Part shown: positions 47,656-58,133 of the stretch, piece after piece
Layout: each line of letters opens with the position of its first letter
Position numbering within the stretch: the first letter of the stretch is position 1
Source: Pseudomonas tensinigenes
GTDB taxonomy: Bacteria > Pseudomonadota > Gammaproteobacteria > Pseudomonadales > Pseudomonadaceae
Reading direction: 5' to 3'
Assembly (NCBI RefSeq): GCF_014268445.2
Contig: NZ_CP077089.1
Location: 6,083,001-6,147,000, forward strand
DNA length: 64,000 nt
Notes under the pieces: model-generated
Database searches by the model: none
What the model was told of the DNA's origin: nothing
What the model saw: the letters and a program-made list of their open reading frames with translations, nothing else
Position numbers and translations under genes: made by a program

Positions 47656-48180
47656 TCAGAACGGAATATCGTCATCAAAGCTGTCGAAATCCGGAGCCGG
47701 TTGCGGTGCGGCCTGCTGTGGAGCCGGGGCCGAACGCTGCTGTGGAGCCGACTGCTGCGGACGCGGCGCCTGCTGGCGTGGGGCCGGAGCGGACTGCTGG
47801 TAGTTGTTGCCACCGCCTTGTTGATCGCCCTGTTGTGGACGGCCGCCGAGCAGTTGCATGGTGCCTTGCATGTCGACCACGATTTCGGTGGTGTAACGCT
47901 TGATACCGTCTTTTTCCCACTCACGGGTCTGCAGCTTGCCTTCGATGTAAACCTGCGAACCCTTGCGCAGGTATTCGCCGGCGATTTCGGCAACCTTGCC
48001 GAACATCGAAACACGGTGCCACTCGGTCTTCTCGACCTTCTGACCGGTTTGCTTGTCGGTCCACTGTTCGCTGGTGGCCAGACTCAGGTTGGTCACGGCG
48101 TTACCGTTAGGCAGGTAGCGAACTTCGGGATCCTGGCCGCAAGTGCCGACCAATATGACTTTGTTAACCCCACGGGCCAT
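47656..48180 (-). CDS. ssb: Single-stranded DNA-binding protein
   Basis: 174 residues. N-terminal OB-fold (about 1-110: [33 protein letters not shown] and [14 protein letters not shown]), then a Gln/Pro/Ala-rich linker and the acidic tail ending DDDIPF that recruits partner proteins. Coats single-stranded DNA in replication, repair and recombination. Lies 9 nt downstream of the MFS gene on the same strand, and close to divergent uvrA as in other pseudomonads. Confidence 0.97.
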   Translation of the reverse strand: MARGVNKVILVGTCGQDPEVRYLPNGNAVTNLSLATSEQWTDKQTGQKVEKTEWHRVSMFGKVAEIAGEYLRKGSQVYIEGKLQTREWEKDGIKRYTTEIVVDMQGTMQLLGGRPQQGDQQGGGNNYQQSAPAPRQQAPRPQQSAPQQRSAPAPQQAAPQPAPDFDSFDDDIPF

Positions 48181-48189
48181 AACGTTCTC

Positions 48190-49587
48190 CTAGGCTTCGC
48201 AAGCAGCCCCGGCCGGGTTGTTCACCAGGCGTTCGAGGGTGTCGCGATCCACTAATTCTTTGTCCAGTTTGATGTAAACAGCCGCTTCGTCAGCAACTAT
48301 CACTGCATCGGTTACCCCTACGAGGGCCTTGAGGCGCTCGACCAGACCCGCTTCGCGGATCGCCTCGGGCGACAACGGCAAGCGCAGGCTCGTCACGTAG
48401 GGAGGTTCACGCATGGTAACAGCAAAGGCCAACCAAAGTGCAGCCAGCCCGGCACATCCAAGGAACACAACCGACAGACCGCCATGCTGAAACAGCCAGC
48501 CGCCGAGTATCCCGCCGAGTGCCGAACCGAGGAACTGGCTGGTGGAATACACGCCCATTGCCGTGCCCTTCCCGCCCGCCGGTGAAACCTTGCTGATCAG
48601 CGACGGCAATGAAGCCTCCAGCAGATTGAACGCGGTGAAGAACACCACCGTACCGATCACCAGAGCCCGCAGGCTGTCGCCGAACTGCCAGAAGAATAGC
48701 TCAGTCAGCATCAGCGTCATGACGGCGCCGAGCAAAACTCGTTTCATTTTGCGTTTCTTCTCGCCGTAGATGATGAAGGGGATCATGGCGAAGAACGAAA
48801 TCAGCAGTGCGGTGAGATAGACCCACCAGTGCTGCTCCTTGGGCAAACCGGCTTTTTCCACCAGCGCCAGGGGTAACGCAACGAAGCTGGACATCAACAT
48901 GGCATGTAACACAAAGATGCCCAGATCAAGGCGCAACAGGTCCGGATGCTTGAGCGTCGGCATCAAGGCCTGACGCGCCACGCCGGACTCGCGGTGAGTC
49001 AACGGCCCGGTGGATTTCGGCACCATGAACATCACGATGACGATGCCCACCAGCGCCATGCCGCCGGTGGCGAGAAACAATCCAGAGAGCCCGAAAGCAC
49101 GGGTCAACAGCGGCCCGACCACCATGGCCACGGCGAACGACAGACCGATGGTCATACCGATCATTGCCATTGCTTTGGTGCGATGCTGCTCGCGGGTCAG
49201 GTCGGAAAGCAGCGCCATGACCGCTGCGGAGATCGCCCCGGCACCTTGCAGGATCCGGCCGGCAATCACGCCCCAGATCGAATCGGCCTGAGACGCCAGC
49301 ACACTGCCGAGAGCAAAGACGATCAGCCCGAGGTAAATCACCGGGCGACGGCCAATGCGGTCCGAAATGACGCCGAAAGGAATCTGAAAAATTGCCTGGG
49401 TCAGGCCGTACGCGCCGATAGCCAACCCGATCAGGGCCGGGGTCGCGCCTGCCAGATCCATGCCGTAGGTCGCCAGTACCGGCAACACCATGAACATGCC
49501 AAGCATACGGAAGGCGAACACCAGGGCCAGACCGCTCGCCGCGCGGGTCTCGCTGCCACTCATGCGTTCGCTGTGGGGATCGTGCAT
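48190..49587 (-). CDS. MFS transporter, YajR-like
   Basis: 465 residues, twelve predicted membrane helices (a second ATG at 49563 is possible). MFS signatures: GVISDRIGRRPVIYLGL (loop 2-3 motif) and GRILQGAGAISAAVMALLSD. The C-terminal tail of about 70 residues (LVERLKALVGVTDAVIVADE ... YIKLDKELVDRDTLERL) matches the ferredoxin-like YAM domain of E. coli YajR. Probable proton-linked drug or metabolite exporter; substrate unknown. Divergent from uvrA and 9 nt before ssb. Confidence 0.9.
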   Translation of the reverse strand: MHDPHSERMSGSETRAASGLALVFAFRMLGMFMVLPVLATYGMDLAGATPALIGLAIGAYGLTQAIFQIPFGVISDRIGRRPVIYLGLIVFALGSVLASQADSIWGVIAGRILQGAGAISAAVMALLSDLTREQHRTKAMAMIGMTIGLSFAVAMVVGPLLTRAFGLSGLFLATGGMALVGIVIVMFMVPKSTGPLTHRESGVARQALMPTLKHPDLLRLDLGIFVLHAMLMSSFVALPLALVEKAGLPKEQHWWVYLTALLISFFAMIPFIIYGEKKRKMKRVLLGAVMTLMLTELFFWQFGDSLRALVIGTVVFFTAFNLLEASLPSLISKVSPAGGKGTAMGVYSTSQFLGSALGGILGGWLFQHGGLSVVFLGCAGLAALWLAFAVTMREPPYVTSLRLPLSPEAIREAGLVERLKALVGVTDAVIVADEAAVYIKLDKELVDRDTLERLVNNPAGAACEA

Positions 49588-49668
49588 GGAAAAACCTCGT
49601 GTGAACCGGCGGCGATTCTACCAGTCCCATCGGAAGACGGGGTAGATCGCGACGCTTTGACGCGTATA

Positions 49669-49686
49669 GATGAAACTCTCTTCATC
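49669..49686. promoter_or_regulatory. Small dyad in the MFS / uvrA divergent region
   Basis: GATGAA (49669-49674), 6 nt, TTCATC (49681-49686) in the 191-nt region between the MFS gene and uvrA. It could be an operator, but a 6-bp dyad occurs by chance fairly easily. No LexA-type CTGT-N8-ACAG is present. Confidence 0.3.
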
Positions 49687-49778
49687 CGGGGCAAAAAACC
49701 CTTCGTTTGATAGTGTGCATCCATCCAGTATTTGCCCGTATACTCCTACGTTTTCGACGCCCGCCGAGCGAGGCCACT

Positions 49779-52613
49779 TTGGACAAGATCCTGATACGTG
49801 GGGCCCGTACCCACAACCTGAAGAACATCGACCTGACCCTGCCACGGGACAAGCTGATCGTCATCACCGGCCTGTCCGGATCCGGCAAGTCGTCCCTGGC
49901 CTTCGATACGTTGTACGCCGAAGGCCAGCGCCGCTATGTCGAATCGCTGTCGGCTTACGCCCGCCAGTTCCTGTCGATGATGGAAAAACCCGACGTCGAC
50001 ACCATCGAAGGCCTGTCGCCAGCGATCTCCATCGAACAGAAGTCGACTTCGCACAACCCGCGCTCCACGGTCGGCACAATTACCGAAATCTACGATTACC
50101 TGCGCCTGCTTTATGCACGCGTCGGCACGCCGCGCTGCCCGGATCACGACATTCCGCTGGAAGCGCAGACCGTCAGCCAGATGGTCGATCTGGTGCTGGC
50201 GCAGCCGGAAGGCAGCAAACTGATGTTGCTGGCCCCGGTGATTCGCGAACGCAAGGGTGAACATCTTTCGGTCTTCGAAGAGCTGCGCGCACAAGGTTTC
50301 GTTCGCGCCCGGGTCAACGGCCGGATCTGTGAGCTCGACGAACTGCCGAAACTGGATAAACAGAAGAAGCACTCGATCGATGTAATCGTCGACCGTTTCA
50401 AGGTACGCGCCGATCTGCAGCAACGTCTGGCCGAGTCTTTCGAGACTGCGCTGAAACTGGCGGACGGCATTGCACTGGTCGCGCCGATGGACGATGAGCC
50501 GGGCGAAGAGATGATCTTCTCCGCGCGCTTCGCCTGTCCGATTTGCGGCCACGCAATCAGCGAGCTGGAACCCAAGCTGTTTTCCTTCAACAACCCGGCC
50601 GGCGCATGCCCGACGTGCGATGGTCTGGGTGTGAAGCAGTTCTTCGACATCAAGCGACTGGTCAACGGTGAACTGACCTTGGCCGAGGGCGCAATACGTG
50701 GCTGGGACAGGCGTAACGTCTATTACTTCCAGATGCTCGGCTCATTGGCCTCGCACTACGGTTTCAGCCTCGAAGTACCGTTCAACGAACTGCCAGCCGA
50801 TCAGCAGAAATTCATCCTGCATGGCAGCGGCTCGCAGAACGTTGACTTCAAATACCTCAACGACCGTGGCGATATCGTCAAACGCTCGCACCCGTTCGAA
50901 GGCATCGTGCCAAACCTGGAGCGTCGCTACCGCGAGACCGAGTCGGCGAGCGTGCGCGAAGAGCTGGCCAAGTTCCTCAGCACCCAATCGTGCCCGGATT
51001 GCCGAGGCACTCGCCTGCGCCGTGAAGCGCGGCACGTCTGGGTTGGCGAGAAAACGCTGCCGGCAGTGACCAACCTGCCGATTGGCGATGCTTGCGTGTA
51101 CTTCGGCGAGCTGAAGATGACCGGCCGCCGTGGCGAGATCGCGGACAAGATCCTCAAGGAGATTCGCGAGCGTCTGCAGTTCCTGGTCAACGTCGGACTT
51201 GATTACTTGTCGCTGGATCGTAGCGCTGACACTTTGTCCGGCGGCGAGGCGCAACGGATTCGTCTGGCCAGCCAGATCGGCGCCGGTCTCGTCGGTGTTC
51301 TGTACATCCTTGATGAACCGTCCATCGGCTTGCACCAACGCGATAACGATCGACTGCTCGGCACGCTCAAGCACCTGCGCGATATCGGCAACACGGTGAT
51401 CGTGGTCGAGCACGACGAAGACGCGATTCGCCTGGCCGACTACGTTGTGGATATCGGCCCGGGCGCCGGCGTGCATGGCGGGCAAATCGTTGCTGAAGGT
51501 ACGCCGGCTGAGGTCATGGCGCACCCGGATTCCCTGACCGGTAAATACCTGTCGGGGCGCGTGAAGATTGAAGTGCCGGCCAAACGTACGCCGCGCAACA
51601 AGAAGCTCAATCTGTCGCTCAAAGGCGCGCGCGGCAACAACCTGCGCAATGTCGACCTGGATATCCCGATTGGTTTGCTGACTTGCGTAACCGGCGTGTC
51701 CGGCTCGGGCAAATCGACACTGATCAACAATACCCTGTTCCCGCTGAGCGCCACGGCCCTCAACGGCGCGACCACCCTGGAAGCGGCAGCGCACGACAGC
51801 ATCAAAGGTCTGGAGCATCTCGACAAAGTCGTCGATATCGACCAGAGCCCGATCGGTCGTACGCCGCGCTCCAACCCGGCGACGTATACCGGTTTGTTCA
51901 CACCGATCCGCGAACTGTTCGCCGGCGTGCCTGAGTCTCGCTCCCGCGGTTACGGCCCGGGACGTTTCTCCTTCAACGTCAAGGGCGGTCGTTGCGAAGC
52001 ATGCCAGGGCGATGGCCTGATCAAGGTAGAAATGCACTTCCTGCCGGACATCTACGTGCCGTGCGATGTGTGCAAGAGCAAGCGCTACAACCGCGAAACC
52101 CTTGAAATCAAATACAAGGGCAAGAGCATCCACGAAACCCTCGAGATGACCATCGAGGAAGCCCGGGTGTTCTTCGACGCGGTGCCAGCACTGGCGCGCA
52201 AGCTGCAAACACTGATGGATGTCGGTCTGTCGTACATCAAGCTCGGGCAGTCGGCAACGACGCTTTCTGGTGGTGAGGCGCAGCGGGTCAAGTTGTCTCG
52301 CGAGCTATCCAAGCGTGACACCGGCAAGACTCTGTACATCCTCGATGAGCCGACCACCGGTTTGCACTTCGCGGATATTCAGCAGTTGCTCGATGTGTTG
52401 CATCGACTGCGCGACCACGGCAACACCGTGGTGGTGATCGAGCACAACCTCGATGTGATCAAAACTGCCGACTGGCTGGTGGATCTCGGACCGGAGGGTG
52501 GCTCCAAAGGTGGACAGATCATTGCCACCGGCACGCCGGAGCAGGTGGCCGAGATGAAGCAATCTCACACTGGCCATTACCTCAAGCCATTGCTGATTCG
52601 CGATCGGGCTTAA
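49779..52613 (+). CDS. uvrA: UvrABC excinuclease subunit A
   Basis: 944 residues from the TTG at 49779, which gives the family start [19 protein letters not shown] (M from TTG), with GAGCGAGG upstream. Two ABC ATPase units: Walker [10 protein letters not shown] near residue 31 and [12 protein letters not shown] in the second half, signatures [14 protein letters not shown] and [15 protein letters not shown]. Zinc-finger pairs CPICG...CPTC and CEAC...CDVC are intact. Recognises bulky DNA damage and loads UvrB in nucleotide excision repair. Convergent with the ferritin-like gene beyond a strong terminator. Confidence 0.97.
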   Translation: MDKILIRGARTHNLKNIDLTLPRDKLIVITGLSGSGKSSLAFDTLYAEGQRRYVESLSAYARQFLSMMEKPDVDTIEGLSPAISIEQKSTSHNPRSTVGTITEIYDYLRLLYARVGTPRCPDHDIPLEAQTVSQMVDLVLAQPEGSKLMLLAPVIRERKGEHLSVFEELRAQGFVRARVNGRICELDELPKLDKQKKHSIDVIVDRFKVRADLQQRLAESFETALKLADGIALVAPMDDEPGEEMIFSARFACPICGHAISELEPKLFSFNNPAGACPTCDGLGVKQFFDIKRLVNGELTLAEGAIRGWDRRNVYYFQMLGSLASHYGFSLEVPFNELPADQQKFILHGSGSQNVDFKYLNDRGDIVKRSHPFEGIVPNLERRYRETESASVREELAKFLSTQSCPDCRGTRLRREARHVWVGEKTLPAVTNLPIGDACVYFGELKMTGRRGEIADKILKEIRERLQFLVNVGLDYLSLDRSADTLSGGEAQRIRLASQIGAGLVGVLYILDEPSIGLHQRDNDRLLGTLKHLRDIGNTVIVVEHDEDAIRLADYVVDIGPGAGVHGGQIVAEGTPAEVMAHPDSLTGKYLSGRVKIEVPAKRTPRNKKLNLSLKGARGNNLRNVDLDIPIGLLTCVTGVSGSGKSTLINNTLFPLSATALNGATTLEAAAHDSIKGLEHLDKVVDIDQSPIGRTPRSNPATYTGLFTPIRELFAGVPESRSRGYGPGRFSFNVKGGRCEACQGDGLIKVEMHFLPDIYVPCDVCKSKRYNRETLEIKYKGKSIHETLEMTIEEARVFFDAVPALARKLQTLMDVGLSYIKLGQSATTLSGGEAQRVKLSRELSKRDTGKTLYILDEPTTGLHFADIQQLLDVLHRLRDHGNTVVVIEHNLDVIKTADWLVDLGPEGGSKGGQIIATGTPEQVAEMKQSHTGHYLKPLLIRDRA

Positions 52614-52624
52614 ACGCCATGCAT

Positions 52625-52665
52625 AAAAAAGCCCCTGTCACTTCAACAGTGACAGGGGCTTTTTT
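52625..52665. terminator. Bidirectional terminator between uvrA and the ferritin gene
   Basis: AAAAAAGCCCCTGTCAC (52625-52641), 7-nt loop, then GTGACAGGGGCTTTTTT (52649-52665): a 17-bp stem including A/T flanks. It lies 11 nt after uvrA and 14 nt beyond the 3' end of the ferritin gene. Confidence 0.95.
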
Positions 52666-52678
52666 GTATCTATTGCAA

Positions 52679-53146
52679 TCAGGAAGCGTGGGATTGCAGG
52701 TAGTTTTCGAGACCGATCAGTTTGATCAGGCCCAACTGCTTTTCCAGCCAGTAGGTGTGATCTTCTTCGGTGTCGTTCAACTGCACGCGCAGGATCTCGC
52801 GGCTGACGTAGTCTTTATGCTGCTCGCACAGCTCAATGCCCTTGCACAGTGCGGCGCGAACTTTGTACTCAAGGCGCAGATCTGCTTCGAGCATCTCCGG
52901 TACGGTGGTACCGACATCCAGATCGTCCGGACGCATGCGCGGCGTGCCTTCGAGCATCAGAATCCGGCGCATCAACGCATCAGCGTGGCCAGCTTCTTCT
53001 TCCATCTCGTGGTTGATTCGCTCGTAGAGCTTGGTGAACCCCCAGTCCTCATACATCCGCGAATGAACGAAATATTGATCACGCGCGGCCAGTTCGCCGG
53101 TCAGCAACGTGTTGAGGTAATCGATTACGTCTGGGTGGCCTTGCAT
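52679..53146 (-). CDS. bfr: Ferritin-like protein of the bacterioferritin family (heme ligand absent)
   Basis: 155 residues from the ATG at 53146 ([15 protein letters not shown]). Ferroxidase ligands E18, E51, H54, E93, E127 and H130 are present, so iron oxidation and storage in a 24-subunit shell is expected. At position 52, where E. coli Bfr has the heme-binding Met, this protein has Ala (EEEAGHAD), so it should not bind heme in the usual way. The P. aeruginosa gene at this place has been called both bfrA and ftnA, in line with that. Downstream of katA by about 150 nt, a known iron/peroxide pairing. Confidence 0.88.
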   Translation of the reverse strand: MQGHPDVIDYLNTLLTGELAARDQYFVHSRMYEDWGFTKLYERINHEMEEEAGHADALMRRILMLEGTPRMRPDDLDVGTTVPEMLEADLRLEYKVRAALCKGIELCEQHKDYVSREILRVQLNDTEEDHTYWLEKQLGLIKLIGLENYLQSHAS

Positions 53147-53258
53147 CGCCCTACATCTCCCTACTTGAAAGTCTGTAGTTTGAACCAACCTGACTGGAAG
53201 GTCACCCGCTTCACGCAATAAAAGCGAAGATATTCTGAGAAAAGCAGCCTAAATAACG

Positions 53259-53284
53259 CAAAAACCGCCCAAATGAGGGCGGTT
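53259..53284 (-). terminator. Terminator after katA
   Basis: On the minus strand AACCGCCC and its complement (53263-53270 with 53277-53284) close a 6-nt loop and are followed by T5 (A-run at 53260-53264). It ends the katA transcript before the ferritin gene, so the two are separate units or partly read through. Confidence 0.85.
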
Positions 53285-53295
53285 CTGCTTCTCGT

Positions 53296-54750
53296 TTAGA
53301 CTTCGTTAAGCTGTACGTTGAGCAGCCTTGCGATTGCTTCTCCATACGCCGTGTCGGCTTTGTAGAAATGCTGCAACTGACGATCGACCACATCACTGGA
53401 AACACCCGACATGGCGCCGGCGATATTGCTGACCAGCAACGCTCTCTGCTCGTCGCTCATCAGTCGGAACAGCGCACCGGCGTGGCTGTAGTAATCGGTG
53501 TCTTCGCGGTGATCGTAGCGATCGGCAGCACCGCTCAAGGCCAGTGCAGGTTCTGCGTAACGCGGAGCTTGTTTCGGCGCCTCGGTGTAGCTGTTCGGTT
53601 CGTAGTTAGGCGCGGCACCACCGTTGCTGCCGAATGCCATTGAGCCGTCGCGCTGGTAAGTGTTTACCGGGCTGCGTGGCGCGTTTACCGGCAGTTGCTG
53701 GTGATTGGTACCCACGCGGTAGCGGTGAGCGTCAGCGTACGCAAATACGCGGCCCTGTAACATACGATCTGGCGACAGACCAACACCTGGCACCATATTG
53801 CTTGGGCCGAATGCCGCTTGCTCGACTTCTGCGAAATAGTTCTGCGGGTTGCGGTTCAACTCCAACTCACCCACCTCGATCAACGGGAACTCTTTCTGCG
53901 ACCAGGTTTTGGTGACGTCAAAAGGATTCTCGTAATGTGCCGCCGCCTGAGCTTCGGTCATGATCTGGATGCACACGCGCCATTTCGGGAATTCACCGCG
54001 CTCGATCGCTTCGAACAGATCACGCTGGGCGTAATCCGGATCGGTACCAGCCAACCGTGCAGCATCGGCCGGAGCCAGATTCTTGATGCCTTGTTTGGTC
54101 TTGTAGTGCCATTTCACCCAGTGACGCTCACCTTTCGCGCTGATCAGGCTGTAGGTGTGGCTGCCGAAGCCGTGCATGTGACGGTAGCCATCAGGAATGC
54201 CACGATCGGAGAACAGAATGGTGACCTGATGCAGCGCCTCAGGCGAATGCGACCAGAAGTCCCACATCATCTGCGCGCTTTTCAGGTTGCTTTGCGGCAG
54301 GCGCTTTTGGGTGTGGATGAAATCAGGGAATTTCAACGGATCGCGAATGAAGAACACTGGCGTGTTGTTGCCAACGATGTCCCAGTTGCCTTCTTCGGTG
54401 TAGAACTTCAGCGCGAAACCACGAGGGTCTCGCTCGGTATCCGCCGAACCGCGCTCGCCACCGACAGTGGAGAATCGCAAAAACGTCGGGGTCTGCTTGC
54501 CGACAGATTCGAACAGCTTGGCGCTGGTGTACTCGGTTATGTCACGAGTCACGGTAAACGTGCCGTAAGCACCCGAGCCTTTGGCATGTACGCGGCGCTC
54601 AGGGATGTTTTCCCGATTGAAGTGGGCGAGCTTCTCGATCAGATGAAAGTCGTCGAGCAGCAGCGGGCCACGTGGGCCGGCGGAGCGAGAATTCTGGTTA
54701 TCAGCGACAGGTGCGCCACTGGCGGTCGTAAGCGTTTTGATCTGGCTCAT
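53296..54750 (-). CDS. katA: Catalase, small-subunit heme type
   Basis: 484 residues. Active-site His H55 ([12 protein letters not shown]), Asn N128 ([12 protein letters not shown]) and the proximal heme tyrosine Y338 ([19 protein letters not shown]) are all present. Length matches the clade of about 480-residue, NADPH-binding catalases such as P. aeruginosa KatA. Cytosolic, breaks hydrogen peroxide into water and oxygen. The 240-nt upstream region has an ATAG-N7-CTAA resemblance to an OxyR half-site at 54856-54870, too weak to count. Followed by the ferritin-like gene, as in P. aeruginosa. Confidence 0.97.
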   Translation of the reverse strand: MSQIKTLTTASGAPVADNQNSRSAGPRGPLLLDDFHLIEKLAHFNRENIPERRVHAKGSGAYGTFTVTRDITEYTSAKLFESVGKQTPTFLRFSTVGGERGSADTERDPRGFALKFYTEEGNWDIVGNNTPVFFIRDPLKFPDFIHTQKRLPQSNLKSAQMMWDFWSHSPEALHQVTILFSDRGIPDGYRHMHGFGSHTYSLISAKGERHWVKWHYKTKQGIKNLAPADAARLAGTDPDYAQRDLFEAIERGEFPKWRVCIQIMTEAQAAAHYENPFDVTKTWSQKEFPLIEVGELELNRNPQNYFAEVEQAAFGPSNMVPGVGLSPDRMLQGRVFAYADAHRYRVGTNHQQLPVNAPRSPVNTYQRDGSMAFGSNGGAAPNYEPNSYTEAPKQAPRYAEPALALSGAADRYDHREDTDYYSHAGALFRLMSDEQRALLVSNIAGAMSGVSSDVVDRQLQHFYKADTAYGEAIARLLNVQLNEV

Positions 54751-54944
54751 ACGGTCTTCTTCCTCTGTCAGTCTTGAAACTGCCGGCTAATCGGCTTGCT
54801 GGGAAGTATCGATCATCCATGTGACGCCTACAAATTCATTAACTTGCAGACATCGATAGATAATTACTAATTATGTTTCCCAGCACATAGTGCCAACAGA
54901 AAGGTGTCAGAAACTTGTACGAACAGCGCATTTTCTTGCAGGCA

Positions 54945-54970
54945 CAAAAAACCGGGCACTAGGCCCGGTT
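54945..54970 (-). terminator. Terminator of the alpha ribosomal operon
   Basis: On the minus strand AACCGGGC and GCCCGGTT (54950-54957 with 54963-54970), a 5-nt loop and a T6 run (54945-54950). It sits 20 nt after rplQ and before divergent sequence leading to katA. Confidence 0.92.
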
Positions 54971-54990
54971 CTTTGTTTCAGACTGACGTC

Positions 54991-55377
54991 TTACTCGGCG
55001 GATACAGCTTCGCCAGCAGTAGCACGATCAACCAACTCGACGTACGCCATAGGCGCGTTGTCGCCAGCGCGGAAACCGCACTTGAGGATGCGCAGGTAGC
55101 CACCCTCACGGGTAGCGTAACGCTTGCCCAGATCGTTGAAGAGCTTACCAACGATAGCTTTCGAACGAGTACGGTCGAAAGCCAGACGGCGGTTAGCCAG
55201 GCTGTCTGTCTTGGCCAGAGTGATCAGCGGCTCAGCAACGCGACGCAGTTCTTTGGCTTTTGGCAGAGTAGTTTTGATCAGCTCGTGCTCGAACAGCGAC
55301 ACCGCCATGTTTTGGAACATGGCCTTGCGGTGCGAGCTGGTGCGGCTCAGGTGACGACCACTTTTACGATGACGCAT
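54991..55377 (-). CDS. rplQ: 50S ribosomal protein L17
   Basis: 128 residues, starting [20 protein letters not shown], the standard L17 N-terminus, and closing with TGEAVSAE. Binds 23S rRNA near the exit-tunnel side. Last gene of the alpha operon after rpoA (42-nt gap), followed by the operon terminator. Length is usual. Confidence 0.97.
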
Positions 55378-55419
55378 GGTTCATTCCTTACCAAACACTA
55401 CGTTCGGTGATTACGACGA

Positions 55420-56421
55420 TCAGGCAGTCGCCTTGTCGTCCTTCTTAAGACTTGCAGGCGGCCAGTTGTCGAGGCGCATGCCGAGGGACAGACCGCGGGA
55501 GGCCAGAACGTCCTTGATTTCAGTCAAGGATTTCTTGCCCAGGTTCGGAGTCTTCAACAGCTCTACTTCGGTACGCTGAATCAGGTCGCCGATGTAGTAG
55601 ATGTTTTCCGCCTTAAGGCAGTTAGCCGAACGTACAGTCAGTTCCAGATCGTCAACCGGGCGAAGCAGGATCGGATCGATCTCGTCTTCCTGCTCGACAA
55701 CCACTGGCTCACTGTCACCTTTGAGGTCGACGAACGCAGCCAACTGCTGTTGCAGGATGGTTGCAGCGCGGCGGATAGCCTCTTCAGGATCCAGAGTACC
55801 GTTGGTTTCCAGATCAATAACCAGCTTGTCCAGGTTGGTACGCTGCTCGACACGGGCGTTTTCCACCACGTATGCGATACGGCGAACCGGGCTGAACGAA
55901 GAGTCAAGCTGCAAGCGACCGATGCTGCGGCTTTCGTCTTCATCGCTCTGACGCGAGTCGGCTGGTTCATAACCACGACCACGAGCTACGGTGAGCTTCA
56001 TGTTCAGGGCGCCGTTAGACGCCAGGTTAGCGATTACGTGATCGGGATTAACGATCTCGACATCATGATCCAGCTGAATATCGGCAGCGGTAACCACCCC
56101 CGAACCCTTCTTCGACAAGGTCAGCGTAACTTCGTCACGACCGTGCAGCTTGATGGCCAGACCTTTAAGGTTCAACAGGATTTCAATTACGTCTTCCTGT
56201 ACACCTTCGATGGCGCTGTACTCGTGGAGCACACCGTCAATCTCGGCCTCGACTACTGCGCAGCCGGGCATTGAGGACAACAGGATGCGTCGCAGCGCGT
56301 TGCCCAGGGTGTGGCCAAAACCACGCTCGAGAGGCTCGAGAGTGATCTTGGCGCGGGTTGGACTGACAACCTGCACATCAATATGGCGGGGTGTCAGGAA
56401 CTCATTTACCGAAATCTGCAT
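55420..56421 (-). CDS. rpoA: DNA-directed RNA polymerase, alpha subunit
   Basis: 333 residues. The N-terminal domain (about 1-235) includes the assembly loop and the [22 protein letters not shown] region; after a flexible linker the C-terminal domain (about 250-320) has [22 protein letters not shown] and the helix-hairpin-helix [19 protein letters not shown] that binds UP elements and activators. Central gene of the alpha operon, between rpsD and rplQ. Confidence 0.98.
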   Translation of the reverse strand: MQISVNEFLTPRHIDVQVVSPTRAKITLEPLERGFGHTLGNALRRILLSSMPGCAVVEAEIDGVLHEYSAIEGVQEDVIEILLNLKGLAIKLHGRDEVTLTLSKKGSGVVTAADIQLDHDVEIVNPDHVIANLASNGALNMKLTVARGRGYEPADSRQSDEDESRSIGRLQLDSSFSPVRRIAYVVENARVEQRTNLDKLVIDLETNGTLDPEEAIRRAATILQQQLAAFVDLKGDSEPVVVEQEDEIDPILLRPVDDLELTVRSANCLKAENIYYIGDLIQRTEVELLKTPNLGKKSLTEIKDVLASRGLSLGMRLDNWPPASLKKDDKATA

Positions 56422-56443
56422 GGATGCACCTATTTTCTAGCCC

Positions 56444-57064
56444 TTACTTGGAGTAGAGCTCGACAATCAGGCTTTCGTTGATGTCGGCGGACAGATCACT
56501 GCGAGCAGGAACGTTCTTGAAAACGCCCGACTTCTTCTCAGTGTCTACTTCTACCCATTCTACGCGGCCACGTTGGGCACACAGATCGAGAGCTTGGACA
56601 ATGCGAAGTTGGTTTTTTGCTTTCTCGCGAACTGCAACCACGTCACCAGCACGAACCTGATACGACGGAACGTTTACGGTCTGACCGTTAACGCTGATCG
56701 ACTTGTGCGATACCAGCTGACGGGATTCGGCACGAGTCGAACCAAAGCCCATACGGTATACAACGTTGTCCAGACGGCATTCGAGCAGTTGCAGCAGGTT
56801 TTCACCGGTTGCACCTTTCTTGCCAGCAGCTTCTTTGTAGTAGCCGCTGAACTGACGCTCGAGAACGCCGTAGATACGACGGACCTTCTGCTTTTCACGC
56901 AGTTGGGTGCCGTAATCGGACTGGCGACCGCGGCGTTGGCCGTGGATACCAGGTGCTGCTTCAATGTTGCACTTCGATTCGATCGCGCGCACGCCGCTCT
57001 TCAGGAAGAGATCGGTGCCTTCGCGACGAGCGAGTTTGCATTTTGGACCAATGTAACGAGCCAT
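56444..57064 (-). CDS. rpsD: 30S ribosomal protein S4
   Basis: 206 residues, beginning [20 protein letters not shown]. Contains the S4 RNA-binding domain ([26 protein letters not shown], about 95-160). Initiates 16S assembly and, in E. coli, represses its own operon; the same feedback is likely here. It lies between rpsK and rpoA. Confidence 0.98.
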   Translation of the reverse strand: MARYIGPKCKLARREGTDLFLKSGVRAIESKCNIEAAPGIHGQRRGRQSDYGTQLREKQKVRRIYGVLERQFSGYYKEAAGKKGATGENLLQLLECRLDNVVYRMGFGSTRAESRQLVSHKSISVNGQTVNVPSYQVRAGDVVAVREKAKNQLRIVQALDLCAQRGRVEWVEVDTEKKSGVFKNVPARSDLSADINESLIVELYSK

Positions 57065-57082
57065 TCTTTACAATCTCCTGGA

Positions 57083-57472
57083 TTACACGCGGCGCTTCTT
57101 CGGCGGACGGCACCCGTTGTGCGGGATTGGCGTCACGTCGGTGATGCTGGCGATCTTATAGCCACAGCCGTTCAATGCACGGACAGCAGACTCACGACCT
57201 GGACCTGGACCTTTGACGTTAACGTCGAGGTTTTTCAGGCCATATTCCAGCGCAGCTTGACCAGCACGTTCAGCAGCTACTTGAGCAGCAAACGGGGTGG
57301 ACTTGCGGGAACCGCGGAAACCCGAACCACCGGAGGTAGCCCAAGAAAGCGCGTTACCTTGACGGTCGGTGATGGTCACGATGGTGTTGTTAAAAGAAGC
57401 ATGGATGTGGGCGATGCCATCAACCACTGTCTTTTTAACTTTTTTACGAGGACGAGCAGCAGGTTTTGCCAT
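57083..57472 (-). CDS. rpsK: 30S ribosomal protein S11
   Basis: 129 residues. [22 protein letters not shown] and the ending [11 protein letters not shown] are signatures of S11, which sits on the platform of the small subunit beside S18 and the mRNA exit. Second gene of the alpha operon. Confidence 0.98.
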   Translation of the reverse strand: MAKPAARPRKKVKKTVVDGIAHIHASFNNTIVTITDRQGNALSWATSGGSGFRGSRKSTPFAAQVAAERAGQAALEYGLKNLDVNVKGPGPGRESAVRALNGCGYKIASITDVTPIPHNGCRPPKKRRV

Positions 57473-57502
57473 GATTAATTTCCTGTCGATTCGCGTGGGC
57501 GA

Positions 57503-57859
57503 TTACTTGCGGATCGGCTTACGCGGACCTTTACGGGTACGCGCGTTAGTCTTGGTACGCTGACCGCGCACTGGAAGACCACGACGATGACGCAGACCAC
57601 GGTAGCAACCGAGGTCCATCAAACGCTTGATTTTCATGTTGATTTCGCGACGCAGGTCACCTTCAGTGGTGAACTTCGCCACTTCGCCACGCAACTGCTC
57701 AATCTGCTCGTCGCTCAGATCTTTGATCTTTGCGGCTGGGTTTACCCCAGTCTCTGCGCAAATTTTCTGCGCAGTAGTGCGACCAACACCATAGATGTAG
57801 GTCAGCGAGATAACAGTATGCTTGTTATCTGGAATGTTAACGCCTGCAATACGGGCCAT
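57503..57859 (-). CDS. rpsM: 30S ribosomal protein S13
   Basis: 118 residues, start [20 protein letters not shown]. The C-terminal basic tail ([21 protein letters not shown] region) reaches into the subunit interface and contacts tRNA. First gene of the alpha operon, behind its own sigma-70 promoter and the hairpin that follows rpmJ. Confidence 0.98.
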   Translation of the reverse strand: MARIAGVNIPDNKHTVISLTYIYGVGRTTAQKICAETGVNPAAKIKDLSDEQIEQLRGEVAKFTTEGDLRREINMKIKRLMDLGCYRGLRHRRGLPVRGQRTKTNARTRKGPRKPIRK

Positions 57860-57918
57860 TCAGTGGGACTCCAATTGACAGCTACCTACGCCCCGGAAGC
57901 CAAGAAATAGGGCGCGAG

Positions 57919-57947
57919 ATAATATCGCTGTAATAACAAATAATCAA
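57919..57947 (-). promoter_or_regulatory. Sigma-70 promoter of the alpha operon (rpsM)
   Basis: On the minus strand -35 TTGATT (57947-57942), a 17-nt spacer, and -10 TATTAT (57924-57919). Match to TTGACA/TATAAT is 4/6 and 5/6 with optimal spacing, placing the start of transcription about 50 nt before the rpsM ATG. Confidence 0.75.
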
Positions 57948-57971
57948 CCCGGTAGCGCACTAGCTACCGGG
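57948..57971 (-). terminator. Hairpin between rpmJ and rpsM
   Basis: CCCGGTAGC and GCTACCGGG (57948-57956 with 57963-57971) form a perfect 9-bp stem, 6-nt loop. Following sequence on the transcript is T-rich but not a clean run (TTGATTATTTG). Probably a partial terminator that separates the spc and alpha operons. Confidence 0.65.
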
Positions 57972-57989
57972 CTTGAAGCACAATCACAC

Positions 57990-58106
57990 TCAGCCTTGGC
58001 GCTGTTTGTGACGCGGTTCCGCGCTGCAAATTACTCGAACAACACCTTCGCGGCGAATAATCTTGCAGTTACGGCACAGCTTTTTCACCGATGCACGAAC
58101 TTTCAT
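57990..58106 (-). CDS. rpmJ: 50S ribosomal protein L36
   Basis: 38 residues, [20 protein letters not shown] at the start. The zinc-binding set C11, C14, C27, H33 is complete, so this is the zinc-containing (C+) form, in contrast to the zinc-free paralogue some pseudomonads express on zinc starvation. It closes the spc operon after secY (27 nt). Too short for most gene tables but certain. Confidence 0.97.
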
Positions 58107-58133
58107 CACCAACTCCTCGAACCTTATGGGTAC

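Noticed and set aside
49588-49778. LexA (SOS) box before uvrA
   Set aside because: No CTGT-N8-ACAG in the region; the only dyad is GATGAA-N6-TTCATC.
54856-54870. OxyR site upstream of katA
   Set aside because: ATAG-N7-CTAA matches only about half of one OxyR repeat; insufficient to claim.
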